Below, one piece after another: positions 49,480-59,521 of a stretch of 64,000 bases of DNA. The notes under the pieces are model-generated. The model had not been told where the DNA came from. It did no database searches and saw nothing but the letters and a program-made list of their open reading frames with translations. The DNA is from Motacilla alba alba. Its lineage: Eukaryota; Chordata; Aves; Passeriformes; Motacillidae. The DNA lies in assembly GCF_015832195.1 (NCBI RefSeq), contig NC_052046.1, forward strand, positions 15,368,161-15,432,160, read 5' to 3'. Each line of letters starts with the position of its first letter. The stretch's first letter is position 1. Position numbers and translations under genes: made by a program.

Positions 49480-50180
49480 AAAGGAAAAGTGCAATCTGGG
49501 TGCTAGGACACTAGAAAGAAGCAATAAATTATTGCTGTAATGACATGCTAATTAAAATTTTGCTTGTAACTCACGTAAGTGTTTGAAGCCCAGCAAATTT
49601 CTCTTTTCATTTGCGAAGTGTGAAGGTAAATTGCCCAGTGACAGTGGGACATCACTAACAAGTACAAATTGAATAACATGCTATCTTGCTCTATTAGTCC
49701 TGACTAGCATGTCTGAATTAGATATTCAGCACACTCCCCATTGTAGGCCTGATTGATAAATGCTAAGGAGAATTTGTCAAAACAACAGGGGCTACACCCA
49801 GTGGGACATCAATATGCTCCATTTAGTCACCCACCCGGCACTTCCTACATAGGATTGTCACATAAAATTAAGACTAGCCGCTAACCAGCCATCAAGCTTG
49901 CAGCAGACACTAGGCAGCCTGTGTTCTGTATGCATATTAGTCACATGCTTAACAATTTGGGCTGTCATGACTGAAGCATGCAGTGACCTCTGGAGCAGAG
50001 GCTGAATTTTGCAACTACACTGAGACATCATGCTCAGCTGTTCAAGATTTTAGGCCATTTCCTGCCTGATCTGTGCACAGATGCACTGCCCTAAGCTATA
50101 ATCTGTGGCCTAGTCCAAATGACAAATGGCACAGCATAGATTATTGCATTATATATTAAGTACTACAAGTCTGTGAATTA
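49480..50180. promoter_or_regulatory. Candidate conserved non-coding element (enhancer-like)
   Basis: About 700 bases free of simple repeats and transposons, with homeodomain- and POU-type words spread along it. These include ATGCTAATTA at 49545-49554, TGATTGAT (PBX/HOX-like) at 49750-49757, the octamer-like ATGCATAT at 49930-49937, and further TTAGTCAC and TAAT words. There is a near-palindrome of GCAATA and TATTGC at 49521-49535. No coding frame crosses it. Vertebrate developmental enhancers often look like this, but such words also occur by chance in AT-rich DNA. Confidence 0.3.
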
Positions 50181-50877
50181 TAAGTAAACTACTGTTCAGC
50201 CTGAATGTCTCCTCCAGCTTTTAGAACACTTTCCTTCATAAAGTCTCTCATGTGCAGAACAAATAAATATTTGGAAAATGAAGATATCAAATTTTAAAGA
50301 TTGAAATATACTGTTTTCCCTGCAATTAGCTGCTTGAATATGAAAGAGTTTTGTTCCAGACACAATTCAGTAAGTTAAAGCTGGACTTGCTTCTCTTCTA
50401 TTCTTCCCCTTTCCACTGAGAATTATTAGCAAATTAAGGTTTTCTGTGGGCTCTATATGTTGAACAATTTTTGCCAGATAAATGGTTGAGGCCAGCCACT
50501 TTACATAGTTCCTTCAGTATAGATTAAACATGCAATCTTCAATGCTAATAAAAATTAATAAGAAAAATAAACATCATCAGTTCTGAGGGAACTAATTTGT
50601 CATTCTATTATGTTTAGTCTCTGTTTATGTACTGAAGTTCTTGTTTATAAGTGGAACAGCTATAAAGAGTATAAAAAATAAAGCTGGAATGAAAGGCATT
50701 CACTCTGTTTCTTTTTACTAAGCTGCAATATTTCATTGGTCTAAACTGGGTTTTTGTTATAATAGGGTTGTGAGTCTCCTATGTGTATTTAGGACTCCAA
50801 TACATTGGTTATGTGATGTCAAGAACAAAATCCTTCATGTTAGGATGAAAAGAAGAAAAAATTAGAGAAAGCAAGAA
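50181..50877. other. Unique AT-rich non-coding DNA
   Basis: No gene, repeat family or RNA was recognised. It is ordinary AT-rich sequence with short A and T runs. Confidence 0.5.
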
Positions 50878-50925
50878 TGAGAGAGCAAGAGAGGAAGGAA
50901 GGAGGGAAGGAAGGAAGGAGGGAAA
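50878..50925. repeat. (GGAA)n purine tract
   Basis: A nearly all-purine stretch with GGAA and GGGA units, for example GGAAGGAAGGAGGGAAGGAA. It is an imperfect tetranucleotide microsatellite. GGAA runs are also the core word of ETS-family binding sites, but no function is implied. Confidence 0.85.
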
Positions 50926-51849
50926 TTTATCTCTTGTTGCCCAGCTGTTGCAACTGAACTGAATATGAGCTTCCAAGAGATTTTTATAACTTTTCTTTGT
51001 ATTGTATAAAACATTTAAAACTTTTATACCCTCCCTTCCATCTTAATTTGTGTTTTCATAAGTGAAAAAAATGCTCACGCATCTTCCTGGTATTTAGACT
51101 AAACCTTTATATCTATATTATGATAACATTTTATTTTGGAACATAACAATGGTCCCAACTAACATGAATTCTGTTGTATTTTCTAGGTTAACCTTATTGT
51201 AGCTCTAAAACCAGATTTGATAAACATATAGAATGAACCTCCTTACACTAAATAAGTAGGAGGAATCAAGGTCCTTGAATTTGGTAACTGGAAAGCATCT
51301 TGTTTCTTTTTCTCAGTGTAACAGCTTTCAGGTCAGTCAATCTCCATGACCTAATGTGCATTGTTGTAAATTAACTGGCAACTTGTCATCCTAATGTCTG
51401 TCTTCATGACATTGTCAAAGTTCTTAAGTTTGAATAGAAATCATGTCAAAAAAAGTTTGATTTTTTTTTTTTTTTGTGTCAAATAATGTGAAACATTTTA
51501 ACAGATTTTACAGAACACTCACTGAGTTATGAGTCATTTGACTTTCGATCATTTAACTGGTGGCAGAAGACACCAAGGTAACAAACACTCATTTAAATAT
51601 TTTTCTCAAGGATTACATCATGTAACAATAATATACACCAAAAGATATGGGTTAGATAAATGCTCCTAGAACAAATTCACTTTTCTATAGTTACTAAAGC
51701 AAAAAGAAAGTTTAGAAAATATATTAAAAAAATATGCATTATATCTAGTGTGGAACTAAGAATGTTGACTCCATTTCCTATTGCCTGACAGCTTTCCTTT
51801 TTTGGGCACCAATTTTTCAGGACTGAAAATCAGTGGGTATTTAGCTCAG
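50926..51849. other. Unique AT-rich non-coding DNA
   Basis: No gene or transposon recognised. A 15-T run lies at 51461-51475. The stretch leads directly to the 5' truncation point of the plus-strand CR1. Confidence 0.5.
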
Positions 51850-52702
51850 ATATTGCCTTTTCCTGGTGTGATTAGACACTGAATTGGGAGGAGCTGTAAA
51901 ATCTCTCAAGAGCAGAGAATCCCTGCAGAGAGACCTCAATAAACTAGACAGATGGGCAATCACCAACCATATGAACTTTAACAAGGGAAAGTGCTGGATT
52001 CTGCACCTGGGATGGGGCAGCCCTGGATGTACAGACAGACTGGGGAATGAGAGGCTGGACAGCAGTGCCATGGAAAGGGCCCTGGGGCTCTGGTCCATGG
52101 CAAGTTGAACATGAGCCAGCAGTGCCCTGGCAGCCAGGAGGGCCAAGCGTGTCCTGGGGGCATCAGGGACAGCATCGCCAGCCGGGCAAGGGAGGGGATT
52201 GCCCCGTTCTGCTCTGCACTGGGGCAGCCTCACCTCGAGCGCTGGGGGCACTTCTGGGTGCCACAATATAAAAAAGACATGAAACTATTAGAGAGCATCC
52301 AAAGGAGGGTCATGAGGACTGTGGAGAGCAGCTGAGGTCACTTGGTCTGTTCGGCCTGGAGGAGACTGAGAGGAGACTTCACAGCAGTTACATCTTCCCT
52401 GGGGGAAAAGGAGGGGCAGGCACTGATCTCTTCCCTGTGGTGAGAGTGACAGGACCTGAGGCGATGGCCTGAATTTGTGTCAGGGAGGTTTAGGTTAGAT
52501 ATTATAAAAAGCTTCTTCACCCAAAGAGTGGTTGAGCAATGGAATAGACTCCCCAGGGTAGTGGCCACAGCACTGAGCCTGGCAAAGTTCAAGAAGGATT
52601 TGGGCAATGCTCTCAGGCACATGGTGTGACTCTTGGGCAGGAGTTACACTCAATGATCTTGATGTGTCCCTTCCAACTCAGCAGATTCTATGATTTTATG
52701 AT
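51850..52702 (+). mobile_element. CR1 LINE 3' end, plus strand, well preserved
   Basis: About 850 bases of CR1 in forward orientation. It starts just after the RT motif C (LGGAVKSLKSRESLQRDL in the frame at 51884), continues through the NHMNFNKGKC and ILHLGWG blocks, then a long GC-rich segment with TGGCAGCCAGGAGG. It ends at CCCTTCCAACTCAGCA followed by the diagnostic terminal words ATTCTATGATTTTATGAT. CpG sites and long words are better kept than in the other copies, so this is probably the youngest CR1 here. It is 5'-truncated, as usual. Reading frames shift within it, so it is inactive. Confidence 0.95.
51884..52108 (+). pseudogene. CR1 ORF2 C-terminal fragment (after RT motif C)
   Basis: A 74-codon open piece carrying the post-catalytic RT region of CR1: LQRDLNKLDRWAITNHM, NKGKCWILHLGWG, then LGNERLDSSAMERALGLW. 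Further C-terminal sequence continues in other frames. The antisense 141-codon frame over the same bases (51841-52266) is a shadow created by the GC-rich composition. Confidence 0.85.
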
Positions 52703-53198
52703 AACAAAAAGGTTTGTGCGAGCTTTCTCTTTTGGTGAACTTACAGTGGAAGATGAGTAAGGGAACTGGTTTAGAGTAGATGTGGCATTTAGAAATAGGA
52801 AAGAAATACAAAAGGGTAATGTAAATCTAAGCTTTTTAATTCCATTGGAATTCCTTGAGATTTACAATGTTGTAAGAAAGAAAATTACCTTGCCTTGTCA
52901 GAAAGTTCCTTTTCTGTTTGTCTTTTGGTGGTAATAGGTTATTAGAAGACATACTGATCCCTGAGCATACACCAATCTTCTGAAAATCAGCTATATTCAA
53001 GTTAAGTTGCATGCTTTTGCCTTTAAGGAACACAGTTTTGACCTGTTCCCTTGATAAACTCACAATTCTAATGCTATCTAATCTAAGTGAATTAGTAAGT
53101 GAATTCTCCAGTGATACCAGACACTGCACAGTGGAGGTGGTGGCTGATAACCCCTCCAGCTCGTATTTAGTGAATGAACTGAAAGCCTTACACAGACA
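52703..53198. other. Unique non-coding DNA
   Basis: No repeat family recognised. A 125-codon minus-strand frame (52836-53213) begins inside the palindrome cluster and has no motif. It is not supported as a gene. Confidence 0.45.
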
Positions 53199-53350
53199 GT
53201 GAAACTTCTGCAATCTAGTTATTCAAATTTCAAATTCTAGATTCAAATTCTAGATTCAAATTCAAAATTCAAATTCTAGATTTGAATACCTAGATTGCAG
53301 AAGTTTCACAAAACATTTGTGAAACTTCTGCAATCTAGGTGTTCAAATCT
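53199..53350. repeat. Palindrome and tandem-repeat cluster (33-bp hairpin)
   Basis: Three copies of a ~30-bp sequence whose core is CTTCTGCAATCTAG. Copy 1 is direct at 53199-53228, copy 2 is inverted at 53278-53310, and copy 3 is direct at 53318-53350. Copies 2 and 3 form a 33-bp inverted repeat with one mismatch (a G:U pair in plus-strand RNA) and a 7-base loop at 53311-53317. Between copies 1 and 2 are four 13-bp tandem units of ATTCAAATTCTAG type, with period exactly 13 from 53228 to 53279. The near-identity of the arms argues for recent origin or correction. No terminal CR1 or LTR features are present. Confidence 0.93.
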
Positions 53351-54539
53351 ATTTACGAATAATTCATGTTACAGTCACATGCTGATTGACCCTCTAGGTG
53401 AAACTCATTTACAAATTAGCGACAGACCCATGTACATCCTAACAAAAATGAAGTTCTACTGTCTTCCACAAGATTCTACAGGGAAAAAATGGGTAGTGAA
53501 ATAGTGGTTGAAATTTCTTTTTGACTAGAATACAAAATAATCTGATTATATTTGTTGGTGCAAAGGTAAAGAAAATGTATAGGAAGCAACTGACCTCAGC
53601 TAGATGCTATGAATGGGTGAAAGATCTGAAGAAAAGACAGAAGGGACTATAAGCATGAGAAATCTTCAGGAAAAGAGAATGATCAGGATTTTTTTCTGGG
53701 AAATGAGAATTGGGAGTATAAAATAAGGTGTGTATGTACAGTCTTTCCTAGAAGGATCTATCTAGTTCAGCAAACTGTGTGCATTATTTCAATTCATATG
53801 GAAAATACATTTACAACCAATGAATAAGGTTTGAATCATGGCTACAAATAAAGTCTGTAGACTTAAATTCAATGAAAATACTCTTGAGCTCTGGTTCTGG
53901 CTCTTGAGTGTTAGTGGGAAATAATACTTAAAGGAGATTTCCTACTGAACCTGAAACTAATGTTCTCCTGCAGTAACGATGTGAAAATATGTGACATGAG
54001 CTCTGTACCCAGCATTATGCACATGTGTGTTTGCAACAAGTGATATATCTATAAATAGAATCTGCAATGGACCAAGTGCGGTACATTTTCTGAAGAGCTG
54101 TACATAGGCATTAAAATGGGAACTGGTGGCTCACAATGATATTAAAATGAAATATAAGAGAATGAGAGTTTTTCCAGACTAAGAGGTAAAAGGATACCTC
54201 TATAACATGTTAAGAAAGTGATGCAGCTACTCAGTGAAAAAACCCCAAATGTAAAACCGAAGGTTGCACTATGAAAGTGACATCCCTACTGTGGGGAAAC
54301 AGATACGTTTCTTTTTAATAGTTTATCATCTTTGTGAAGTATGTTAGGAATTAAACATTTTTGTTAGTTAGTTTGTTTGAATTGACACTTTGAATTTACC
54401 ACAGTTAATACTGATTTATATGAAATGGACTTTTGTATGAAAGTGAAACTCTTAAAAACTGGTTCACTGATCTACCTGTTCAAAATGCAAAAAAATTATT
54501 TCTTCAAGCCATACTGGAAAAAGTTACTGAAGTGGCTTC
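53351..54539. other. Unique AT-rich non-coding DNA
   Basis: No gene or repeat family recognised. A 69-codon frame at 53295-53504 starts inside the hairpin and has no motif. Confidence 0.5.
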
Positions 54540-54960
54540 CCCCCATGGGAAGGCTAAAGCTGGTCCATACTAATAGCAGCTCCTCTAAAAACCGCAGCCT
54601 GCTGACACTGCCTGGGGCAGCATACAGATGATGGATAGTGTAACAGATGAATCTTCTCCTCATCTCCATTCTAATCTCACTCCACTAATTGTCACCAATA
54701 TCATCAGTGTCAGTAGCCTAAGCTGCTGCCTGGAACCTCTTAGCTCCTCCAGAAGCTCTGGCACTGCTCTTGTTCCTGGGGTTTTCCCCTCTGCCTGTGC
54801 CATCTGTGGTGGTACCCCACGTCAGCACCCTGTTGCCAGAGCATGGGGAAGAGAGGGTGGAGATGGAGGCTGGCTCTGGGCCCTGGGCTCTGAAGGGTGG
54901 CCTGCATCTGGCTGATGCATTTGTTGCAGCGTGGCAGGAAGGTTGTTGCAGCTGATGTGG
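54540..54960. other. GC-richer block, unidentified
   Basis: About 420 bases with markedly higher G and C than the flanks, particularly 54720-54950, and several overlapping open frames on both strands (61-95 codons). The overlap of frames in both directions is expected from GC-rich DNA with few stops and does not show coding. I did not recognise CR1 or LTR ends. It could be an unrecognised retroposon fragment or a retrocopy. Confidence 0.35.
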
Positions 54961-57049
54961 CATGAAAGATGTTATAAATAAGTGATGAATAACATGCCAA
55001 TATTACTTTGTGTTTGTCACTTCCCACTTACACTATAGATTATCATGGTTGTAGAAGTCAAGCATTCAAAACTTAGGAAAAGCAAAAAAAACTAAAGCAG
55101 CTTTGCAATCTGAATACAAGCTTGAGTATGATTCCAATGTTCATTGAAGAAACAGACAGTTTTCATGAAACACAAGGTTTGAGCAGCTCTGGTATGGGCA
55201 GGAGGCCCTGTCTGTAGTGTCAGAATTATCCCCACCATACAGCACATTTTACCATTTAGTTTTCACCACACGGCTAGCTCAGAACAGGGGTTCCCTCTCA
55301 GGTTTCTCTTCAATGATCAGACTTTGGCAGGAAGTATCCACAGACATTAATAATAATTGTTCAAAATCACTTTAAAGTGAAATGATTACACATCTTTTCT
55401 CAAAAGAGAGGGAGACTGAGATAGAAAAATTTCAATGTCACATAGTATAATTTTGCTGTATTTAGTATTAAAAAACCTAAGGTCTGTACTTTCAGAATGT
55501 TTCATATTTTTTGTCACATATGTGTTTCCATCTCAACAGGAATTGACAGGATATTAAGTACTGGGTTAGTATTGAGGTAGTTATTAGAGTTCATCATCAC
55601 ATCAGAGGTAGGTGGTAATGTAGCCACACATACAAAATAAATCCCTTTAAAAATATAATTGTTAGTGTAGGTGTCTTGAAAGTAGATGTTATTTTCTTTA
55701 TAGTCTAGAAGGTGGACAAAGATTTAGGCTGGTTTGCACACATGGATTCCTTCTGAAGTCCACAAGAATTGTCTCCTTACATCAGAATTAAATAAACCAA
55801 GAACACTATGTTACAAGCAGAGGTAAATTCACAGAATTATTTGTGACTTTCTCAGTGCACGTATAGATGAATTTGGGGGCACTGATATAAGTGTGTGTTT
55901 GCTTATTGCATTTCTTTCTGCCCTAGCCTGATGTTTCTTCATTAGAGACCATCTTCTCAGTTTCCTTATCACCACGAGCTAATTTAATTCAGAGTCCGCT
56001 TCCTGCAGGCTGTGAGGGGCCAGCCCTGCTACCAGCAGAAACAACATTTTCTCTACTGTCCTCCTCTCATGGCCCTATACTCTTCATGCTGTGCCTTCTA
56101 TGCCAGTGTAGAGCAGAAATCACATGGACAGGAATTTACTCAGATCTCTGCACCACAGCACTGCTAATGTTTCTTCTGGACAGTCAGAACTCATGCCTCT
56201 AGAAATCTCTTTCCACTTTGGCAAGTGAAGCAGCTACCACCTTGACCCTAAAATAATGCAAAATCAGTAAGTGCATGTTCATTGAATGCTGACAAAAAAA
56301 GGCAAGTGACAAGATCAACATATTCAGAAAGGAAGGAGTCATATCAGAGCAATTATTTTGATAGAGAATATATAAAAATTTCCACTTGGAAAGATAATAC
56401 TAAACTGAAGTTTAAATCTTGAAAAAGAAGAGTAAAAAAAAACCTCTTTTTGGTAGGAAGGTGCCATCTAAACTTGGAGGAGAATGAATAGCGTGAGCCA
56501 GGAAAGATAGGCTTAGCTTCTAGGTATGCCTGTGGAATAAAGCTAAGGAGTAAGAGGGGCTAGAGAGACTGGTTGCTACTGGTGCAAGTGGGGCAACAGG
56601 CCTCTTGTACATGAGGGCAGTGAGGGTGGACTGTGAGTCTTCCTCTAGGGACAAATGGCCCAAAAGCAAGGGACAGTGGGAATAAGGGGAGAGGAAATGG
56701 CTGGGGTAGTGGGAGAGGGAAAGCTATCAGGTACAGCTGGGAATTGTGATGAGCTCTAATCTTGCATTTAACTTCAGAACTTTGGTGTTAAAAGAGATAA
56801 AATTCTGCAGAATGTTAGTGGTCCCTAGGGAAAGAAGGAGTATGGGCATGTGGGGAGGTGGGGAGGTGAATAAATTACCTGTAGATTAGTTTATTAGTAA
56901 GAAACATTTCATCTGCCATTTATAGAATCATAGGTTGCTTTTCCATACAAGGGTTAAAATTTACATCAGTACTGGAGATCTGTTTAAGAGTGTGTGCAGG
57001 TTAAATACACTGAATCCTCATCCCATACACAGTAAGGCAGCTACAAGTC
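54961..57049. other. Unique non-coding DNA with a G-rich stretch
   Basis: No recognised gene. The plus strand is purine- and G-rich at about 56460-56870. It includes GTGGGGAGGTGGGGAGGTG at about 56850-56868, which has four G-runs close enough for a weak two-tetrad G-quadruplex. Confidence 0.5.
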
Positions 57050-57560
57050 AAACATAATGACAGTGCTGATTAATTAGGTACTCCTACCCCCAGCACTTGA
57101 GAGTGATTTATTGAGACACATCTCTAACCTGATCCATTGTGCTGACTGGATTAATGGAGTGAGTTAGAGAAATTCACTGGCAATGTTAGATACAGAGCAG
57201 GAAAGCATTAACCCTTGGAGCTTTCTTATCTAGCCTATTGACAGAATATTAATTATGACAAAACATACATGTCTCACCTAATTATCTTTTGATAACTAAG
57301 CATATATTTTTATTCATGCATGATGAAGTTGCTGGAGTGAAAATCATTTGTACATAAACATTTTAGAAAAATATGGAGATAATGCTGAATTTACAGGGTT
57401 GACTATAAACAGGAGACCATAAATGTCTTCCTTTAATTCTCGACCATTTACTTTAGATTATTAGAACAATTAATGGAGCAAGCAAAAATAAGTTATTTTG
57501 GAATATAAATTGGGGCATCATTAGGTTGCATATATACAAACACTCATGATGTGTTATAAA
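57050..57560. promoter_or_regulatory. Candidate conserved non-coding element
   Basis: About 500 bases free of simple repeats and rich in homeodomain-type words: TTAATTAG at 57070-57077, GGATTAA at 57148-57154 (an OTX/PITX-type core), and TATTAATTATG near 57248. No coding frame and no transposon. The texture resembles deeply conserved vertebrate enhancers, but conservation cannot be judged from one sequence. Confidence 0.25.
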
Positions 57561-58872
57561 TGCTGTGTTTTTCCTGGACTTGTCTCTAGCAGGCTTATCT
57601 TCTCAAACTTGGGCCCATTTCATGCAGTTAAATGACATTCCCTAAAACACGCTCATGGTCCAGGTTAGGCTTTCTCTGAGCTTCAGGCATCAGCTTTTTG
57701 TGATCATAAGTCATAGTGACTGAGTTGTTTTTAGTATCGGGTAGCTGAAACAAGGCAGGTTCATCCCATGAAGTAAAAAGCACGAGTGCAGTCTCCAGGT
57801 GGGAAACTCATGGGCTTCAGAGATTTCAGTCACATCTTCCTGGGGGAGCAGGATCTCACAGCAGCAGTGTCTGCTTTCAGCAGTGAACAAGGTTGAGTGT
57901 AGCTTATTCATCTAGTATTTCACATGATACTTCATATTTGCAAAGTGGTGTTCTTTAGTCACCTCAAATAAATATTAATAATTCCCAATTCAGTGGACTT
58001 TTCTCAAATTTGAAGGAAAATTCTTTGCAAAAAATCCCATAGAGGCAAGAACAAGGAAGAGAGAAATTTCATATCTATTTTGTTTCAAGATTTTCAAAAT
58101 TAATAACTTCGGGTTTAAATTTTGATCTGACAAGCAGAGTGAAAGAGAATAAAGTAATTTATTTTCATTTTCTGCCAAATAAATATTAAAACCCCACAAA
58201 GTTTAAAATTTAAGGATTAAATTAACAAAAGAAAAAAGTATTTGAAATTATGCAATACAGAAAGCTACTACTTACATAGCCCTGCTCACTCTATAAAGTT
58301 TGGCTGAACTTTGTCTATACTTAGAGGCAGCTACCCTCTAATGTTGCAGTTTACAGTGTGAGTTACTCAGGTCTGGTTTGCCCTTGTGGGGATCCTGGCT
58401 GGGATCCCTTCTGGCTTTCACATGGTGGTTTGCAGCAGCAGAAGAAAGGAATAGAACTTGTCAGGCATTGACCATACAAAGAATGGAGATATGATGAAAG
58501 CCCAGAACTGGGAACACGGAAGCATTTTTCCTTCCTGCTGTTTGCACAGAGACAGGAATGAGTGTCTCTGTGTTTTTGCTACCCATTTCATCCACAGACA
58601 AACAGAAAGAACAAGTATACACCTAAAACTCACCCTGAATTTGTGATTCTAAGCCCCATTAGCAAGAGTCAGTTTGCATGCAACTATTTCTGTGTTGTTT
58701 TCTCAAGCTCTGCAGTTACACAGAAGAGTTAGTAAGTTTACCCAAGGTGTATCTTCAGATTCCTCCTGTAACATTAGCATAAACAAGAAAATAGGTCATG
58801 ATACGTGTGGGGAGCTCATCTGTCTTTTCAGGGACAGTTTGTAGATAAATTCTTATCCTCCCAATGCAACAA
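57561..58872. other. Unique AT-rich non-coding DNA
   Basis: No recognised gene or repeat family. Open frames are at most 71 codons, overlap on opposite strands and carry no motif. Confidence 0.5.
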
Positions 58873-58933
58873 GTAGAGACATGTCCTGTATTCTGCTTAC
58901 TTCTGTAGAGACACATGTATTCTGCTTACTCTG
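58873..58933. repeat. 32-bp imperfect tandem duplication
   Basis: GTAGAGAC, then TGTATTCTGCTTACT, occurs at 58873-58904 and again at 58905-58933, with a few bases of difference. A simple local duplication, probably by slippage. Confidence 0.75.
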
Positions 58934-59037
58934 TGAAAAACACAGATCAGCACCACAAGGCCAGTCCTTTACGTTTGTAACTAAGCTGCTGCTGCAGAAG
59001 GATAGAAGGCATGTGGGTACAAAAACCAGAATCCCAG

Positions 59038-59521
59038 AGCAGAATCATGGAAGGTTTTGAGTTGGAAGCAATCTTTAAAAGTCATCTAGTCCAGCTCCCT
59101 TCTAATTAGCAGGAACGCCTTCCACCTAGTTGCTCAGAGCCTTGTCCACCTTGAACGTTGTCCACAGATGAGGCATCTACAGGCTCTCTGGGCAACCTGT
59201 TCTGGTGTTTCAGCACCATCTTCATAAAAAATTTATTCTTCATATCTAGGTGGAATTCGCCCTCCTTTAGATTAAAACCATTTCCCCCTGTCTTGTCTCT
59301 AGTGGCCCCACTAATAGGTCTGTCCCTATCTTTCTTATAAGCCTCCTTCAAGTATTGAAAATTTGCAATAAGGTCTCCCCAGAGCCTCCTCTCCTTCAGG
59401 CTGAAAAAAAAACCAACTCTCTGCTTGTGTTCATAGGAAAGATGTTCCAGTCCTCTGATGATTTTTGTAACTGTCCTCTGAATTTGCTCCAACAGATCCA
59501 TTACTTTTAACACATCTCCTC
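59038..59521 (-). mobile_element. CR1 LINE 3' end, minus strand, diverged
   Basis: Begins at the low coordinate with a CR1 3' terminus (AGAATCATGGAAGG, then TTGGAAG, then CATCTAGTCCAG) and continues through the 3' UTR into the ORF2 C-terminus. It is 5'-truncated at about 59521. It differs in sequence from the 6318 and 15505 copies, so it probably belongs to another, older CR1 subfamily. Confidence 0.92.
59106..59513 (-). pseudogene. CR1 ORF2 C-terminus, open over 135 codons
   Basis: The longest transposon-derived open frame in the window. It reads the CR1 ORF2 C-terminal tail in one frame: LEQIQRTVTKIIRGLEHLSY, then SLKERRLWGDLI, then KEAYKKDRDRP, then GNGFNLKEGEFHLDMKNKFF, then HQNRLPREPVDA. 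It is a fragment without the reverse-transcriptase domain. That it remained open is probably chance. The first Met is not a real start; the frame is cut by the 5' truncation. Confidence 0.88.

Noticed and set aside
51841..52266. 141-codon minus-strand frame, the longest in the window
   Set aside because: It is antisense to a clear plus-strand CR1 and reflects GC-rich composition.
52836..53213. 125-codon minus-strand frame starting within the palindrome cluster
   Set aside because: No motif. The start lies in a recently rearranged repeat.
56928..56940. ATAGAATCATAGG resembling a CR1 tail
   Set aside because: No CR1 sequence follows on either strand. A short chance match.
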